This document shows positions 53,397 to 53,782 of a stretch of 53,782 bases of DNA, piece after piece. The first letter of the stretch is position 1; every line of letters starts with the position of its first letter. A model generated the notes under the pieces. That model made no database searches. It worked only from the letters and a program-made list of their open reading frames with translations, and was not told the DNA's origin. Source of the DNA: an uncultured Synechococcaceae cyanobacterium (GTDB taxonomy: Bacteria > Cyanobacteriota > Cyanobacteriia > PCC-6307 > Cyanobiaceae); the NCBI GenBank assembly GCA_902572395.1, contig CACGFX010000007.1, forward strand, positions 1 through 53,782, read 5' to 3'. The position numbers and the translations under genes are program-made.

Positions 53397-53782
53397 TTAA
53401 ATCGCAAATCTATTTAAACTAAATTTTTCTAAAAAGCTTTTTTCTATTTCTTTGAGATTTTTATTTTGAACTATTTTCAAAATAAGTTCACTTGTTACTG
53501 CAGAAAATAAAACTCCATTTCTGTAATGTCCTGTAGCTATAAAAAGATTTTCAATTTTTGATTTTCCAATTATTGGTTTTAGATCTGGTGTGCAAGGTCT
53601 AAATCCCCACCAATGTTCCATTTGTGGCCAATTAATAGCTTCTGGCAATAAAGAGCGAATGCCTTCTTGCAGTTGTTTTATTCCATTAGGAGTATTACCC
53701 TGATTAAATTTTGAATCTTTTTCAACTGTAGCTCCAACTATAATAAGCCCATCATCACGGGGTACTAAATAAGCTTTTGGAC
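53397..53782 (-). CDS. thiO: FAD-dependent amino-acid oxidase (ThiO/DadA type), C-terminal part
   Basis: The frame is open to the right edge, so the N-terminal FAD-binding part lies outside; about 128 C-terminal codons are visible. They include 'KAYLVPRDDGLIIVGATVEK', 'WWGFRPCTPDLKPIIGKS' and 'IATGHYRNGVLFSAVTSE', typical of glycine oxidase ThiO, which supplies the glycine-derived imine for thiazole synthesis in thiamine formation. The conserved Arg in 'GFRPCTPD' fits the substrate-carboxylate site of glycine oxidase. A DadA-like D-amino acid dehydrogenase remains possible, as only the C-terminus is seen. thiL, another thiamine gene, is in this window but not adjacent. Confidence 0.8.
   Translation of the reverse strand, partial: PKAYLVPRDDGLIIVGATVEKDSKFNQGNTPNGIKQLQEGIRSLLPEAINWPQMEHWWGFRPCTPDLKPIIGKSKIENLFIATGHYRNGVLFSAVTSELILKIVQNKNLKEIEKSFLEKFSLNRFAI

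Noticed and set aside
1..53782. Mobile elements, prophage or recent horizontal transfer
   Set aside because: No transposase, integrase, tRNA-associated direct repeats or clear composition jump; the only G+C-richer patch is the short flv spacer element.

Overview
The window looks like chromosomal DNA of a high-light-adapted marine Prochlorococcus, or a very close relative. It is strongly AT-rich with tightly packed, mostly cyanobacterial housekeeping genes, many TTG starts and few Shine-Dalgarno sites. The gene order dnaN, PRC-barrel gene, purL, purF, gyrA-like gene, TPR gene, queG, DUF502 gene, nusB, ftsY is the one I know from the start of Prochlorococcus chromosome maps. This assignment rests on recognition of proteins and gene order, not on a database search.

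Layout. Positions 1-3450 carry the 3' part of an ABC1/UbiB-family kinase gene, a secreted stand-alone DUF1400 protein and thrC. Positions 3451-3786 are a non-coding segment before dnaN, the likely replication-origin neighbourhood, with three copies of a 9-mer and an ATTT tandem repeat. Positions 3787-9519 hold dnaN, a PRC-barrel gene, purL and purF. On the minus strand at 9516-13849 lie a GyrA/ParC-type topoisomerase subunit, a secreted TPR protein and queG. From 13994 to 20049 the plus strand carries a DUF502 membrane protein, nusB, ftsY, a SpoIIE-type phosphatase, argH and an RRM RNA-binding protein. Then come dusA (minus), msrB with a Tat-like signal, grpE, dnaJ, a TusA-like gene and rsgA (plus), ybaB, murB and murC (minus), gap2 (plus), thiL and a lumenal cyclophilin (minus), efp and accB (plus), and pdxA and an SDR epimerase (minus).

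Positions 33648-35807 are a patch of small, poorly characterised genes: a 75-aa protein, an HNH protein, a secreted coiled-coil protein, a half-size AbrB-type membrane protein and a 65-aa protein. It is followed by a PLP aminotransferase gene (minus), then cbiD and guaA (plus). Next are a Cas4/RecB-like PD-(D/E)XK protein, a C-terminally anchored unknown protein, a 47-codon micro-gene and penicillin-binding protein 2. The minus strand then carries flv3, a 642-bp spacer with conspicuous inverted repeats, flv1 and an FMN reductase. The window ends with alaS (plus), speA (minus), ndk (plus) and the C-terminal part of a ThiO/DadA-type oxidase (minus).

The genes mostly serve core physiology: purine synthesis (purL, purF, guaA), cell wall (murB, murC, PBP2), protein folding and translation (grpE, dnaJ, nusB, efp, alaS, rsgA), cofactors (thiL, pdxA, cbiD, thiO), the Calvin cycle (gap2) and photosynthetic electron safety valves (flv1/flv3). 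I see no tRNA or rRNA genes, transposases, integrases, prophage genes or CRISPR arrays. The items most worth a second look are the flv3-flv1 spacer, the PD-(D/E)XK gene after guaA, the repeats before dnaN, and the fact that almost every convergent gene pair touches or overlaps.
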